Source: an uncultured Dokdonia sp. (GTDB lineage Bacteria > Bacteroidota > Bacteroidia > Flavobacteriales > Flavobacteriaceae). Taken from it: a DNA stretch of 64,000 bases. A program made the translations under genes and the position numbers. The stretch's first letter is position 1. Each line of letters opens with the position of its first letter. The DNA is taken from contig CANNDF010000002.1 of assembly GCA_947503305.1 (NCBI GenBank), positions 248,001-312,000 on the forward strand, given 5' to 3'. Positions 7,370 to 16,299 of the stretch are shown here, piece by piece. The notes beneath the pieces were generated by a model. That model ran no database searches. It saw nothing but the letters and a program-made list of their open reading frames with translations, and was not told the origin of the DNA.

Positions 7370-9475
7370 ATGAAAAAAGTACTATTTGGTGAAAAAGGAG
7401 GATTTCCTTTAGAACAAGAAACACTTATACAATTACAAGATGCGTATGCCGATGATATGCTGGAAGCCTTAATGGGCAGATGGGGAGCAGATCCTTCAAA
7501 AAGCTACTGGGTATCTCGGCCCGTAGTAGGAAGAGATGGTTTTATTATTACTCCTATTACAAGAGAGTCAGATGATGATGCAGAAGTAACAATTACTAAA
7601 CCTGAACTAATCAGATTAGTAGGAGCAAATGTAATATCTGAAGCTGCAAAGATTGTTACTCCTTCTGAAGTAGAGATACCTTCAATAGGTCTCACCGCAA
7701 GGACTAGTATAGCAACCTTAGAGTCAGAGTCTGAAAACAATAATACTTTATTTACAGACCAACAAATTTTTTATATAAATATAAGAGATGTACGGACAGA
7801 TGATGCAGCAACATTAGTCTATGGAGATGGCGCCAGCCATAAGGTTTATGAAGAGTACATTGCTGAGTATACAACAGAAGTAACTGATCTGTTTGTGGGT
7901 GATTTGGAAACACTACCTATTGATGATTTGTATTTGCCTAGAAATGGTTCTAAACCAATGACTGGAACATTACGTGCAGAGCAAAATGTAGAAATTGAAG
8001 GGCTATTAAAACTATCAAATACTGGTGATTCAAGCAGTCAAGTCCCTTTAGTACTTAATCCTAATGGTACTGTAGGTAAAGGTGTATTTCCTACTCCAAC
8101 TGTTGATGGGGGAGAAGCTAGTTTTACCCCAGGAATGATTATGATGTGGGGAGGTAATATACCTCCTGCTAATTGGCGTTTATGTGATGGAGGAAGTCCT
8201 GTAAATGGAATTACCATTCCTGACTTAAGAAGCAGGTTTGTGGTTGGGTTTGATCCTAGAACATCTTCGGCAGATAGCCAGTTTGATAATGGATATCCTA
8301 TGGGGAGTACAGGAGGAGATAATTATGTCACTCTTACCACTTCACAAATGCCTTCGCATAGTCATTCTGGAACTACTGGTAATAGTGGAAATCATACGCA
8401 CAACCTAAGAGATACACTTTATATAGAAGAAGGAAATCATGGGAATACAGTAGGCGTAGATGGCGTAGAGTATTTAGGATCAGGATCCAATAATAGGAAT
8501 GCGACTACAGATAGAAATGGAAGTAGTATACATTCGCATTGGCAAAACGAAACAACAAACTTGGCGGGCTTACATAGTCACACATTTACTACAAATAATA
8601 TAGGAGGTAATTTACCACATGAAAATAGACCTCCATACTATGCCCTTGCCTTTATTATTTATGTAGGAGAATCTAATCTTTCAGATAATTTACCTGTGAT
8701 TTCGGCTTTAAATTTTGTAGATGATAATAATAACGCCATTGAGGTTTTAAATGCAGAAACTTCTTCTTTTCCAGTTGCATTTAAGACAATTGCAAATGAT
8801 CTGGATGGCGATATTCTACAATACCGTTATGTAATCACAAAACCATCGGGAGTTATTTTAGTAAGAGATTTTAGTACCGATAATGAATATTCAAATCTAT
8901 TGAGTAGCTCCTTTGACGAAAATGGTACATATATAGTAACTGTATCAGTCTCTGATGGAACCAATCAAGTAACTACTAATAGAACTATTAGTGTCGCTGG
9001 GAATTTTGTGCAACCTACAGATTTTATAAATGAAGCAGATATTCTAGGAAATACAATCTTTAATACGGGACCAGTTCTTGTCAATGATTCTCCTTTACAA
9101 CATGAAGACGGAAGAGCATCATCAGGAGCTTTTCAAAACCTTAGAGCCTTATTATTGGTAGATATAGAAAATCCACCAGCTTTTGTATGGGAGTTTATTT
9201 CTGGAGATAGCCCTTTAGATACTATAAATGCATCTCCGGGTGATAACGGACTTGCAAATATTTTTCTAGCAAGAGGGATTGTTGGAACACAACGTATGAT
9301 AGATGTACGATGTACAGTGACATATGATAACGGGGAAGTATTTCAAGATGAAATTACATTAATCTACACAAGTACAATTCCTATAGGGCCTATAGATCCT
9401 ATAGAAGAAGATACAGACCCAGATGATGGAGATGTAGGCCTTGAAGGTCCAGTAGACCTTAACACGCTATTTTAA
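7370..9475 (+). CDS. Tail fibre protein with tail-collar domain and Ig-like extension
   Basis: This is a 701-residue protein. The first ~240 residues are an attachment and shaft region. Residues ~252-432 are a tail-collar domain: PGMIMMWGGNIPPANWRLCD, then GITIPDLRSRFVVG, a His-rich part with SQMPSHSHSG, NHTHN and SHTF, and an ending of NRPPYYALAFIIYVG. In phage short fibres this His-rich part binds metal in a trimeric receptor-binding tip. Residues ~433-545 look like an Ig/PKD-type domain (SFPVAFKTIANDLDGDILQY, then GTYIVTVSVSDG), and the remaining ~155 residues form another beta-rich domain. The long extension after the collar is unusual and may carry the real receptor-binding part. Confidence 0.75.
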   Translation: MKKVLFGEKGGFPLEQETLIQLQDAYADDMLEALMGRWGADPSKSYWVSRPVVGRDGFIITPITRESDDDAEVTITKPELIRLVGANVISEAAKIVTPSEVEIPSIGLTARTSIATLESESENNNTLFTDQQIFYINIRDVRTDDAATLVYGDGASHKVYEEYIAEYTTEVTDLFVGDLETLPIDDLYLPRNGSKPMTGTLRAEQNVEIEGLLKLSNTGDSSSQVPLVLNPNGTVGKGVFPTPTVDGGEASFTPGMIMMWGGNIPPANWRLCDGGSPVNGITIPDLRSRFVVGFDPRTSSADSQFDNGYPMGSTGGDNYVTLTTSQMPSHSHSGTTGNSGNHTHNLRDTLYIEEGNHGNTVGVDGVEYLGSGSNNRNATTDRNGSSIHSHWQNETTNLAGLHSHTFTTNNIGGNLPHENRPPYYALAFIIYVGESNLSDNLPVISALNFVDDNNNAIEVLNAETSSFPVAFKTIANDLDGDILQYRYVITKPSGVILVRDFSTDNEYSNLLSSSFDENGTYIVTVSVSDGTNQVTTNRTISVAGNFVQPTDFINEADILGNTIFNTGPVLVNDSPLQHEDGRASSGAFQNLRALLLVDIENPPAFVWEFISGDSPLDTINASPGDNGLANIFLARGIVGTQRMIDVRCTVTYDNGEVFQDEITLIYTSTIPIGPIDPIEEDTDPDDGDVGLEGPVDLNTLF

Positions 9476-9552
9476 AAAGGACATACTAATTTTTAATAAA
9501 AAGTACTGGGCTTCTTTAAGAATACATAGAAGTCCAGTATACCATAAGATAT

Positions 9553-11496
9553 ATGAAAAAAACAAAACAAGAACTTAAAACTTATTTTGAGACAGGAGAT
9601 AAACCTACAGAACAGGAATTTTGTGATTTAATAGATAGTTTTTTGCATTTAGATAATGTTCAAAATGAAGTGGATACATATTTTAACGATAATAAATATT
9701 CATATGATGATCTTCTTGTACTTAAAAATAAAAATGCATTAGTCACAGGCAGAAAGTATATTATATCTGATTATATATCAGAATACTATATTGAAAATAC
9801 GAATACGTCTCCTATCGAAAAAGAAGAGACTATAGAAGGTCTAGTAAGTGCTACAGCTCCATTTGATCCACCTCTTCCTACACCAGTAGGAACAAAAATA
9901 ATAATTACCTATTTGCCTGCAGACTATGAGGGACCAATAAAAATAGGAGATAGAACAGAGATAAGCGCAAATTTTTCTGAAGGATACTATTTAAAGTTTG
10001 CAAATGGTTTACAAAATGTTTTAAATGCAAGGTTCAGTTACTCAGTTCCCAGGTATGAATTTATAGAAGTTAATGCAGTTATCTTAGATAATTACGGAAA
10101 AGTAGTAATGCAACCAGATGGAGTTATTAATACTAAAGTCCATGATGGAAGAGATTATCTGGATATGACATCTGAAGAAAATCAACCACCACCTATAGAG
10201 GCTATTGTAGTAACTGCAATAAGTGAAGATACATTTTCTCCATATGCCGTTAGTCTCACTTTTGAAGGAGATGTTCTTGAATATGATTTTGACAATAGAA
10301 GTATTCAAAACGAAGATGGAAAGGAAATAGGGAAACGTAGAGGATTAGTTACTCGCAGAATTAATAGATCCCTTGATATAGATATTGATAAAGATTGGAG
10401 AGCACAGCGATACAGACGCTTTAAAATTCATGATGACAATTTATGGAAACTCTTTACTTTAAATCAAAAGCTATATTTATCTAACGAAGCTCATATCGCA
10501 ACATTAGCAAATGAAAATGTAACTGATGATCATCGTTATATTTTACCAGCTATTGAAAACAAAGAATTTTACTTGGATTTTACGAATGGTGAAAATGAGG
10601 ATCCTTTTTTAAATGGTGAAGAAGTAGCGCCAAATCTACGTTTTGGAGATAGACTTGATGACACCAGTAGATTTATGCAAACGGTGGTTGTTAATGAGCC
10701 TACTAGTGCAAAAGACATAACCTTACTACCTCTAGAAGGCAAATATGAACCAATAGATGTAGAAAAATGTGTCATCAAAAAATCTGGGAATACCGTCTTT
10801 AGAGATTTACAAGAACAGATAGGAAATTATAGTGGACATCACGTTGAAATTGATGAGATTTACAGCAGTACGATTCTGACTACATCAAGAATCAAAAGTG
10901 TAGACACTTCCTACGGTATTTATAGTCTGTTGTCAATGGATCGTCTCATACTTTTTAATAATGGTCAGATAGAAAATCTTATCAATTTCGGATACAATCT
11001 CGTCAGAAATTCAGGACGTCTAACAAAGATTTTATTAGGAGCAATGCCTGGAAGTAAAGGCAGTGTTGGGGTTTCTTATATGAGCTATGATTTTGATGCA
11101 ACTACCTTTTTAAGAGAATGCATCTTAGCAGGTAAGCGAGTAGATCTATGGAGTTTTACAAACGTTCAGGCCAAAAATGCTTTAATGATTCAACGACTAG
11201 GCGCACATATCCAAACGTATAATAGCATGATATATCTTACGTGTTTCAGAGATGATGGTAGCAGGGAAAGTGTTCAATATAGGCTTGTTAATTTCAAAAA
11301 TAAGAATGTTAATACAGGATTATATGGCTATACCTATCATGTTATGGAAGACGCATCGTCAGATATAGATGCATCTTTAACATCTACAAAAGGGGATTTG
11401 TTTTATGAACTCTTTGAAGAATCTGAACAAGCAACACAAAAAAAGCTATATGCCAAACTTATTTTACCAGAACCTACCATACGATTAACATTGTAG
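9553..11496 (+). CDS. Second fibre/appendage protein
   Basis: This is a 647-residue protein. The first 40 residues, KKTKQELKTYFETGDKPTEQ followed by EFCDLIDSF, form a motif I have seen at the N-terminus of many Bacteroidota tail-fibre-like proteins, probably the site that docks to the baseplate. The rest is beta-rich with acidic loops. The C-terminal 250 residues have no recognisable domain. It follows the collar fibre gene on the same strand and precedes the holin-like gene. A receptor-binding or appendage role is inferred from the N-terminal motif and the position. Confidence 0.55.
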   Translation: MKKTKQELKTYFETGDKPTEQEFCDLIDSFLHLDNVQNEVDTYFNDNKYSYDDLLVLKNKNALVTGRKYIISDYISEYYIENTNTSPIEKEETIEGLVSATAPFDPPLPTPVGTKIIITYLPADYEGPIKIGDRTEISANFSEGYYLKFANGLQNVLNARFSYSVPRYEFIEVNAVILDNYGKVVMQPDGVINTKVHDGRDYLDMTSEENQPPPIEAIVVTAISEDTFSPYAVSLTFEGDVLEYDFDNRSIQNEDGKEIGKRRGLVTRRINRSLDIDIDKDWRAQRYRRFKIHDDNLWKLFTLNQKLYLSNEAHIATLANENVTDDHRYILPAIENKEFYLDFTNGENEDPFLNGEEVAPNLRFGDRLDDTSRFMQTVVVNEPTSAKDITLLPLEGKYEPIDVEKCVIKKSGNTVFRDLQEQIGNYSGHHVEIDEIYSSTILTTSRIKSVDTSYGIYSLLSMDRLILFNNGQIENLINFGYNLVRNSGRLTKILLGAMPGSKGSVGVSYMSYDFDATTFLRECILAGKRVDLWSFTNVQAKNALMIQRLGAHIQTYNSMIYLTCFRDDGSRESVQYRLVNFKNKNVNTGLYGYTYHVMEDASSDIDASLTSTKGDLFYELFEESEQATQKKLYAKLILPEPTIRLTL

Positions 11497-11536
11497 GATA
11501 CAGGCATTATTGAAAAAAATAGATAGAAAAATTGCA

Positions 11537-12079
11537 ATGAATATTTTTATAAAAAAACTCTATTATGGACTGTTACTAATCGCAGACGATAAAGTATCTA
11601 TATGTCCAAAAATAGTTGCTCTCTTTAAACTAGTAGCCACATTTGCGCCGATTGCATACGTGCTGGATTTAATCAATATTTGGTTTATTACAAATAAGCA
11701 GTTTGTCGTTTTTGTAACAATGACAATAGCAATTAATATGCTTATTGGGGCATGGCGACATAGAAAGCTAGCTACATTTAAATGGGAGAAATTACTTATT
11801 AAAACTGCCAAAATGATGGCGGTTTTAATAAGTACGTATGCCTTATTAGAAATGATACGTATTACTGCTGGAGATAATATACTCACAAATAGTTTTAAGG
11901 TAATCATACAAGTGATTACTATATTTTATCCAGCTTCTAAGGCATTAAAAAGTGTATTCATCATTTCTAATGGTGAGTACCCGCCTAAATGGATTATGGA
12001 AAAGGTATATAGTTTTGAAGAAGACGGAGATGTAGATAGTCTTTTTATGCCTAAGAAAAAGGAAGATCAAACGGATTAA
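11537..12079 (+). CDS. Holin-like membrane protein
   Basis: This protein has about 180 residues with three or four hydrophobic segments (roughly residues 20-45, 52-75, 90-110 and 118-140 from this ATG). It carries the sequence NMLIGAWRHRKLATFKWEKL between membrane segments, resembling phage holins of the TIGR01593/Holin_4 group. The charged C-terminus (MPKKKEDQTD) is also typical. An in-frame TTG at 11510 would add nine residues; I chose the ATG because TTG starts are rare here. Holins release particles by opening the inner membrane, so this gene suggests lysis-dependent release. No endolysin gene is seen next to it. Confidence 0.55.
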   Translation: MNIFIKKLYYGLLLIADDKVSICPKIVALFKLVATFAPIAYVLDLINIWFITNKQFVVFVTMTIAINMLIGAWRHRKLATFKWEKLLIKTAKMMAVLISTYALLEMIRITAGDNILTNSFKVIIQVITIFYPASKALKSVFIISNGEYPPKWIMEKVYSFEEDGDVDSLFMPKKKEDQTD

Positions 12080-12088
12080 TAGTATCTT

Positions 12089-12697
12089 ATGAAATCACTA
12101 AAATTTGAACAAGTAATCATCATTTTTTTAATAGGAGTATTGTTCTTTAAAGATTGTAAAGGAATTAAAGAAGGTCTTGGTGTATATGAAACCGAAGCAA
12201 GGATAGACACTGTTTATATTAAAAAAGTAGATACGTTGCGGAGTGATTATGAAAAGTTTAAATATCAAAAACCAAAAATTGTATATGTTAAGGAAGAGTC
12301 AGATACTTTTGAACGTATAGAAGCAGATGAGATAAAAAAGCTAGAAGTAAATGAGAAAGAAAAATTGGTGCAGCTCAACGAATTTAAGGATACACTTCAA
12401 AATAAAGATATAACTATATTCAGTGAAATATTAGCAGAAGGTCGTGTATTTGAAAATAAAGTTACGTATGAGTTTAACCAACCCGTAATTAAAGAATTAC
12501 AAATTAACAAGGTTAAGATTCCTCAGAGCGGATTATTTTTATACTCTACAGTAGGAGGAAATGAAGAGTCGTTTAATACCCTTAATATAGGGTTACAATA
12601 TGTACATCGTAATAAATGGATAGCTGGATATAGTATTAATACGATAAGTTCACAGAATATATCTCATAACCTTACGCTTGGAGTGAAATTGTTTTAA
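12089..12697 (+). CDS. Membrane-anchored protein, possible spanin-like
   Basis: This is a 202-residue protein. A single N-terminal hydrophobic helix (FEQVIIIFLIGVLFF) is followed by a periplasmic part with many charged residues and a predicted coiled coil (IEADEIKKLEVNEKEKLVQL), and it ends in alternating strands finishing HNLTLGVKLF. A terminal Phe after strands is the usual end of an outer-membrane barrel. The design, an inner-membrane anchor plus a rod plus an outer-membrane-like end, is like a spanin. It is 10 bases after the holin-like gene. The DUF6808 family of Bacteroidota phages has a similar layout, as far as I recall. Function is inferred. Confidence 0.5.
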   Translation: MKSLKFEQVIIIFLIGVLFFKDCKGIKEGLGVYETEARIDTVYIKKVDTLRSDYEKFKYQKPKIVYVKEESDTFERIEADEIKKLEVNEKEKLVQLNEFKDTLQNKDITIFSEILAEGRVFENKVTYEFNQPVIKELQINKVKIPQSGLFLYSTVGGNEESFNTLNIGLQYVHRNKWIAGYSINTISSQNISHNLTLGVKLF

Positions 12698-13032
12698 TTT
12701 TTGTCTAGTTTTATAAGTTTTAGATAAAACTCGTAATTCCTGAATTACCAGAGGCCTATAAGTAAAACCTTATCGGTCTTTGCTTTTTGATAGTAAAAAA
12801 TGTTAATATTTAATTAACCTTAAACTATCATTGCCTTCTTATACGCAACCTTTTAACCTATCCAAACTCTTTTGTATAGAATAGAGCAATTTAAAAAGGG
12901 GTAATTGTTCTTTTTTGATTTTTATCAAAATCTATTACAGATGCAACTACAATAGTACCAGCCTATTTTTTTACAAATATGAAGGTTCTTAGTGCATTAT
13001 TTCTCCTCTTATAATGTAAAAGGAATACATAC
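12698..13032 (+). other. Intergenic region closing the tail module, with two inverted repeats
   Basis: The 335 bases after the last tail-module gene contain no gene that I can support. Two perfect inverted repeats follow each other: AGTTTTAT/ATAAAACT (12707-12714 and 12724-12731) and GTAATTC/GAATTAC (12733-12739 and 12742-12748). They may end the long operon, but neither is followed by a clean T run, so this is a weak terminator call. The rest is AT-rich and probably holds the promoter of the next gene. Confidence 0.5.
12707..12748 (+). terminator. Possible terminator region, two adjacent inverted repeats
   Basis: Arms of 8 bp (loop of 9 bases) and then 7 bp (loop of 2 bases) start ten bases after the stop of the spanin-like gene. 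Both are AT-rich and there is no strong T run, so termination is plausible but not certain. Confidence 0.3.
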
Positions 13033-13398
13033 ATGAAGCGTTTTTTTGATATTAGAATTGACCCAGAAGAGAGAATCATTGATCTTAGAAATTCATTTAA
13101 GATTATCAATGGTTCTAATGATAAAAAAAAACTAGGACCAGAATCTTATGCAATAATTTTTAAAGGAGAAGGTATATTTTACACTTTTTTAATGACTTAT
13201 GATGAGCTTATAACAGAAGATGACAAAACGGATCTATTTGAAACAACAGGAATAGAAATAGATGGAGATGGTGCCCTCTTTGAAATAAAATCTATTCAAA
13301 AAGTAATTACAATACTTTTTGAGATTGATGGAGACACCTTTCTTGAGAATTCTTCCATTAATAATGGAGAAGTTAAATTCATGCCTAATAACATCTAA
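13033..13398 (+). CDS. Hypothetical protein, 121 residues
   Basis: This small acidic protein starts with ATG and has alternating strands (KRFFDIRIDPEERIIDLRNS, SYAIIFKGEGIFYTFLMTYD) and an acidic C-terminal half. There is no signal peptide, membrane segment or motif that I recognise. It is separated from the tail module by a 335-base gap and from the next gene by 122 bases, so it may be its own transcription unit. It could belong to the accessory region of the tail module or be a host gene. I can give no function. Confidence 0.55.
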   Translation: MKRFFDIRIDPEERIIDLRNSFKIINGSNDKKKLGPESYAIIFKGEGIFYTFLMTYDELITEDDKTDLFETTGIEIDGDGALFEIKSIQKVITILFEIDGDTFLENSSINNGEVKFMPNNI

Positions 13399-13474
13399 GT
13401 AATTGATATATATGGTTTTGTATATTGCTTCTGTAGTTGCAGTGTAAGAAGTTTCAAATATTATTTTTAGTGCT

Positions 13475-13514
13475 AAGTGTTTTATAATTTTCGACCTATA
13501 AATAAAAAACACTT
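13475..13514. promoter_or_regulatory. Inverted repeat before the 211-residue gene
   Basis: AAGTGTTTT at 13475-13483 and its perfect reverse complement AAAACACTT at 13506-13514 frame the 22 bases that lie just before the ATG at 13521. Two nine-base arms separated by about two helix turns would suit a dimeric regulator, or an mRNA stem close to the start. This is inference from the sequence only. Confidence 0.3.
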
Positions 13515-13520
13515 ATAAAA

Positions 13521-14156
13521 ATGAGCACAAAAAAATACATATTAGAATTAAATGAGTTTCCCATAATTGCTAATAAAATGGTAGATTCATTAACGAGAGA
13601 TTTATATGATTTTAATGAATTTTCTGAGACCTTTAATGTAGATTTTATTAATAAGATGATACATCTTATAGGAAAAATAGAAGTCAACAATAGTCAATGT
13701 AATTATAAAGCAGTGATCGGTAGATTAAAACTGCATATGGATGAGATGCTTCCCTATATTAAACTCATTGAGAGCGAGATTAAAAGGGAGTATCTCGATG
13801 ACTTATATGATGCTATAGAAAGAGAAGATTTTTTAATCATTAAAAAAGAGCTTGAAAAAATCATTACAACTATTGAGAACAATCAATATCTTTTTATAGA
13901 AAAATCATTAGATCCAGCCTTATTGATTGCTTTAAGACAAGAATTATCTTTTTTATCGAGTGATTTTCATGTACAGACTACTATGCTTAATGAATCTGTT
14001 TTGTATGATCATTTATGGGAGATAATGAAGCAAGTCTGTATTGCGGGTCAGAGTTTATATAAAACAATGGATGCTGCTAGAGCAAAAGAATATTCTTTTA
14101 AACACTTGCGATTGCGATGGGGGAATAAGCATACTAACGATATAACTGCTGCATGA
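13521..14156 (+). CDS. Hypothetical all-helical protein, 211 residues
   Basis: This charged helical protein has no signal peptide. Long helices such as LDDLYDAIEREDFLIIKKEL and a basic C-terminal section (AKEYSFKHLRLRWGNKH) suggest a helical bundle. I have a vague memory of similar four-helix proteins in Bacteroidota that are annotated hypothetical. It meets meaB tail to tail eight bases away. Nothing in the sequence points to a function, and the upstream inverted repeat suggests separate regulation. Confidence 0.55.
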   Translation: MSTKKYILELNEFPIIANKMVDSLTRDLYDFNEFSETFNVDFINKMIHLIGKIEVNNSQCNYKAVIGRLKLHMDEMLPYIKLIESEIKREYLDDLYDAIEREDFLIIKKELEKIITTIENNQYLFIEKSLDPALLIALRQELSFLSSDFHVQTTMLNESVLYDHLWEIMKQVCIAGQSLYKTMDAARAKEYSFKHLRLRWGNKHTNDITAA

Positions 14157-14164
14157 TATCTATA

Positions 14165-15217
14165 CTACAGATCCAATAATTGTTTTGCACCCGAAAATGG
14201 AGATAGCGTATTCTCAGAAATGGCTTTACGTATCTTAGGTAATAGTTTTTTCACCTTAGGGTTATTATAAAAATCATCTTTTAAAGTATGTTCTATAGTT
14301 TGAAGTAACCAGAAAATATTCTGTTCAGCTCTTTTGGTAGTAAAATAATTGTTTTCAGTAGTTAGAGTCAGGTATTCCAGAATTAATGACCATACAGTAT
14401 CTATATCTTTATTCTTCAAGGCACTACATGTACTTACTTTAGGTCTCCAGTTACTGTCTTTTGGAGGGTATAAATGTAATGCTTTCGCGAAAGCAGACTT
14501 AGCCAGTTTTGCTGCTTTTTCATTTTCACCATCGGCTTTATTAATGATAATTGCATCTGCCATTTCAATAATACCGCGTTTGATTCCTTGTAATTCATCA
14601 CCTGCTCCTGCAAGTTTTAATAATAAAAAGAAATCAACCATAGAATGGACGACAGTTTCACTTTGACCCACACCAACGGTTTCTATAATGATAGTATCAA
14701 ATCCCGCCGCTTCACATAAAATGATAGCTTCACGCGTTTTTCTTGCTACACCTCCTAATGAATCACCTGATGCAGAAGGTCTAATAAATGCATGTTTGTT
14801 CTGTGATAATTCGGCCATTCTAGTTTTGTCACCTAAGATACTTCCATGAGAAAGTGAGCTAGTAGGATCTACTGCCAGTACAGCTACTTTTTTTTCAAGA
14901 GTAGTTAAGTAGGTCCCAAACGCTTCAATAAATGTACTTTTACCTACTCCTGGGACTCCTGTTATACCTATACGTATAGATGAATTTGTATGTGGGAGGC
15001 AAGCTTCTATAAGTTGCTGTGCTAACTCTTGATGACGAGGTACAGTACTTTCTACTAAGGTAATTCCTCTAGATAAGGCTGTGTGATTACCAGATAGGAT
15101 ATTGCGTGTAAGTTCTTCTACATCAATTTTAAGTTTTGAAGAAGAAGCTTCTTTTTTAGTAAAAGCAGGATTAATGCCTTTAGGAAATGAAGAGATATGA
15201 TTTTCTGAGTCGCTCAC
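14165..15217 (-). CDS. meaB: Methylmalonyl-CoA mutase-associated GTPase MeaB (ArgK family)
   Basis: This is a 350-residue G3E-type GTPase. The P-loop GITGVPGVGKSTF (residues ~82-95) is followed by AVDPTSSLSHGSILGDKTRM, the family's switch sequence, then FIRPSASGDSLGGVARKTRE, DTIIIETVGVGQSE (Walker B, switch II) and IIINKADGE (base recognition). Length and motifs are complete. MeaB guards B12-dependent methylmalonyl-CoA mutase, protecting it from inactivation and gating cofactor exchange. The mutase genes are not in this window. The gene carries a perfect GCTTTCGCGAAAGC copy read as AFAKA. Confidence 0.9.
   Translation of the reverse strand: MSDSENHISSFPKGINPAFTKKEASSSKLKIDVEELTRNILSGNHTALSRGITLVESTVPRHQELAQQLIEACLPHTNSSIRIGITGVPGVGKSTFIEAFGTYLTTLEKKVAVLAVDPTSSLSHGSILGDKTRMAELSQNKHAFIRPSASGDSLGGVARKTREAIILCEAAGFDTIIIETVGVGQSETVVHSMVDFFLLLKLAGAGDELQGIKRGIIEMADAIIINKADGENEKAAKLAKSAFAKALHLYPPKDSNWRPKVSTCSALKNKDIDTVWSLILEYLTLTTENNYFTTKRAEQNIFWLLQTIEHTLKDDFYNNPKVKKLLPKIRKAISENTLSPFSGAKQLLDL
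14481..14494. repeat. GCTTTCGCGAAAGC palindrome, copy 2
   Basis: Perfect copy inside meaB, read in frame on the - strand as AFAKA. Confidence 0.9.
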
Positions 15218-15336
15218 AATAAATTTCTAGAACACTAAAATAATTGATATCCGCCAGAAAAAAGAGCCTAGTCTACGTTTCCTTCTATTTTTTATTAATT
15301 TAAAATAGCTCAAAAACATGATTATAGGTCTTATCT

Positions 15337-16296
15337 CTAATACCATCTATCAGATAGATAAAAATTCATCCCCGTTTTTTTTTGAATACCAATCAAAGAA
15401 TCTCTTAGCGCATAAGGCCTTACATAGATATTTTTTCGTAACTCATTAGTGGTATTATAGTCTGGATCTTTAGGTGGATCTAAGATTCCATACGATGGTT
15501 TTTTTCTATTGTACAAGGTAGAAATGCGCCAATCATCAATCAAAGCAAATTCATATGGAGACATTTCTCCTTTTTTTATAGCTCTTTTTAAGATTGGGAC
15601 AAGATTGGAATACAATGTATCTTTCTTGTTATAATCTATAGAAATAGAGTTATGATGACTTAATATGGTAGATACCCAGTAACTGTTTCCTATTAATTTT
15701 TCTCCAGGATATCCATAGGTTTCTATAATTTTAGATAATGCTTCAATCTGACGTTCACTATGGGGAGCAAACTTTTTTTCAGTATATGTCTCTTGTGCTT
15801 TTGAACTAAATCTTAATAGTACTTTAAATGCTTTCCATTGATCTTTGGAAAACATCTTTTTTACTTGCTTCCTAATATTTTGGTTTAATCCAGATTCGTA
15901 CTGCCTCCTAAGATTTGGATATTCTTTTTTTATTGATTTCCAATTTCCATCTTCTAGTAATGGTGTTAGATATTTATTTCTTTTTATGGATTTTAGTGTC
16001 CACCCTGAGACAATACCTTGTCTTATATAAGCGATAGCTTTTTGTCTATCATTTTCATATAATGCAAGTTGAGCAGCTATTTGATACTCTCTTAAAAATA
16101 CAAACTCATATTCATTGAATAATTGTTCATATATATCAAGTGCACTACGATACTTTTCTACAGCTATCAGTTTTTCAGCTTCGATAACTTGTAAGTGATA
16201 GGCCTTATAGTCTTGTTGTTCTCTTGCAATAACATCTGTCAGAGAAAAAATAACAGTAAACAGAAATAAAAATAGAACTCTATACATAACGCTCAA
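15337..16296 (-). CDS. Exported DUF6624-family protein
   Basis: This is a 319-residue protein with a signal peptide (MYRVLFLFLFTVIFSLTDVIA). The first half is helical and TPR-like (AYHLQVIEAEKLIAVEKYRS, then ALDIYEQLFNEYEF). The second half has the DUF6624 pattern: ETYGYPGEKLIGNSYWVSTI, a HH pair, MSPYEFALIDDWRISTLYNR, the usual 'DR....G..Q.YGT' block in a variant form (KKPSYGILDPP), and a final YVRPYALRDSLIGI. Function of DUF6624 is unknown. It lies four bases downstream of a small exported gene, in the same direction. Confidence 0.7.
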   Translation of the reverse strand: MSVMYRVLFLFLFTVIFSLTDVIAREQQDYKAYHLQVIEAEKLIAVEKYRSALDIYEQLFNEYEFVFLREYQIAAQLALYENDRQKAIAYIRQGIVSGWTLKSIKRNKYLTPLLEDGNWKSIKKEYPNLRRQYESGLNQNIRKQVKKMFSKDQWKAFKVLLRFSSKAQETYTEKKFAPHSERQIEALSKIIETYGYPGEKLIGNSYWVSTILSHHNSISIDYNKKDTLYSNLVPILKRAIKKGEMSPYEFALIDDWRISTLYNRKKPSYGILDPPKDPDYNTTNELRKNIYVRPYALRDSLIGIQKKTGMNFYLSDRWY

Positions 16297-16299
16297 ATT

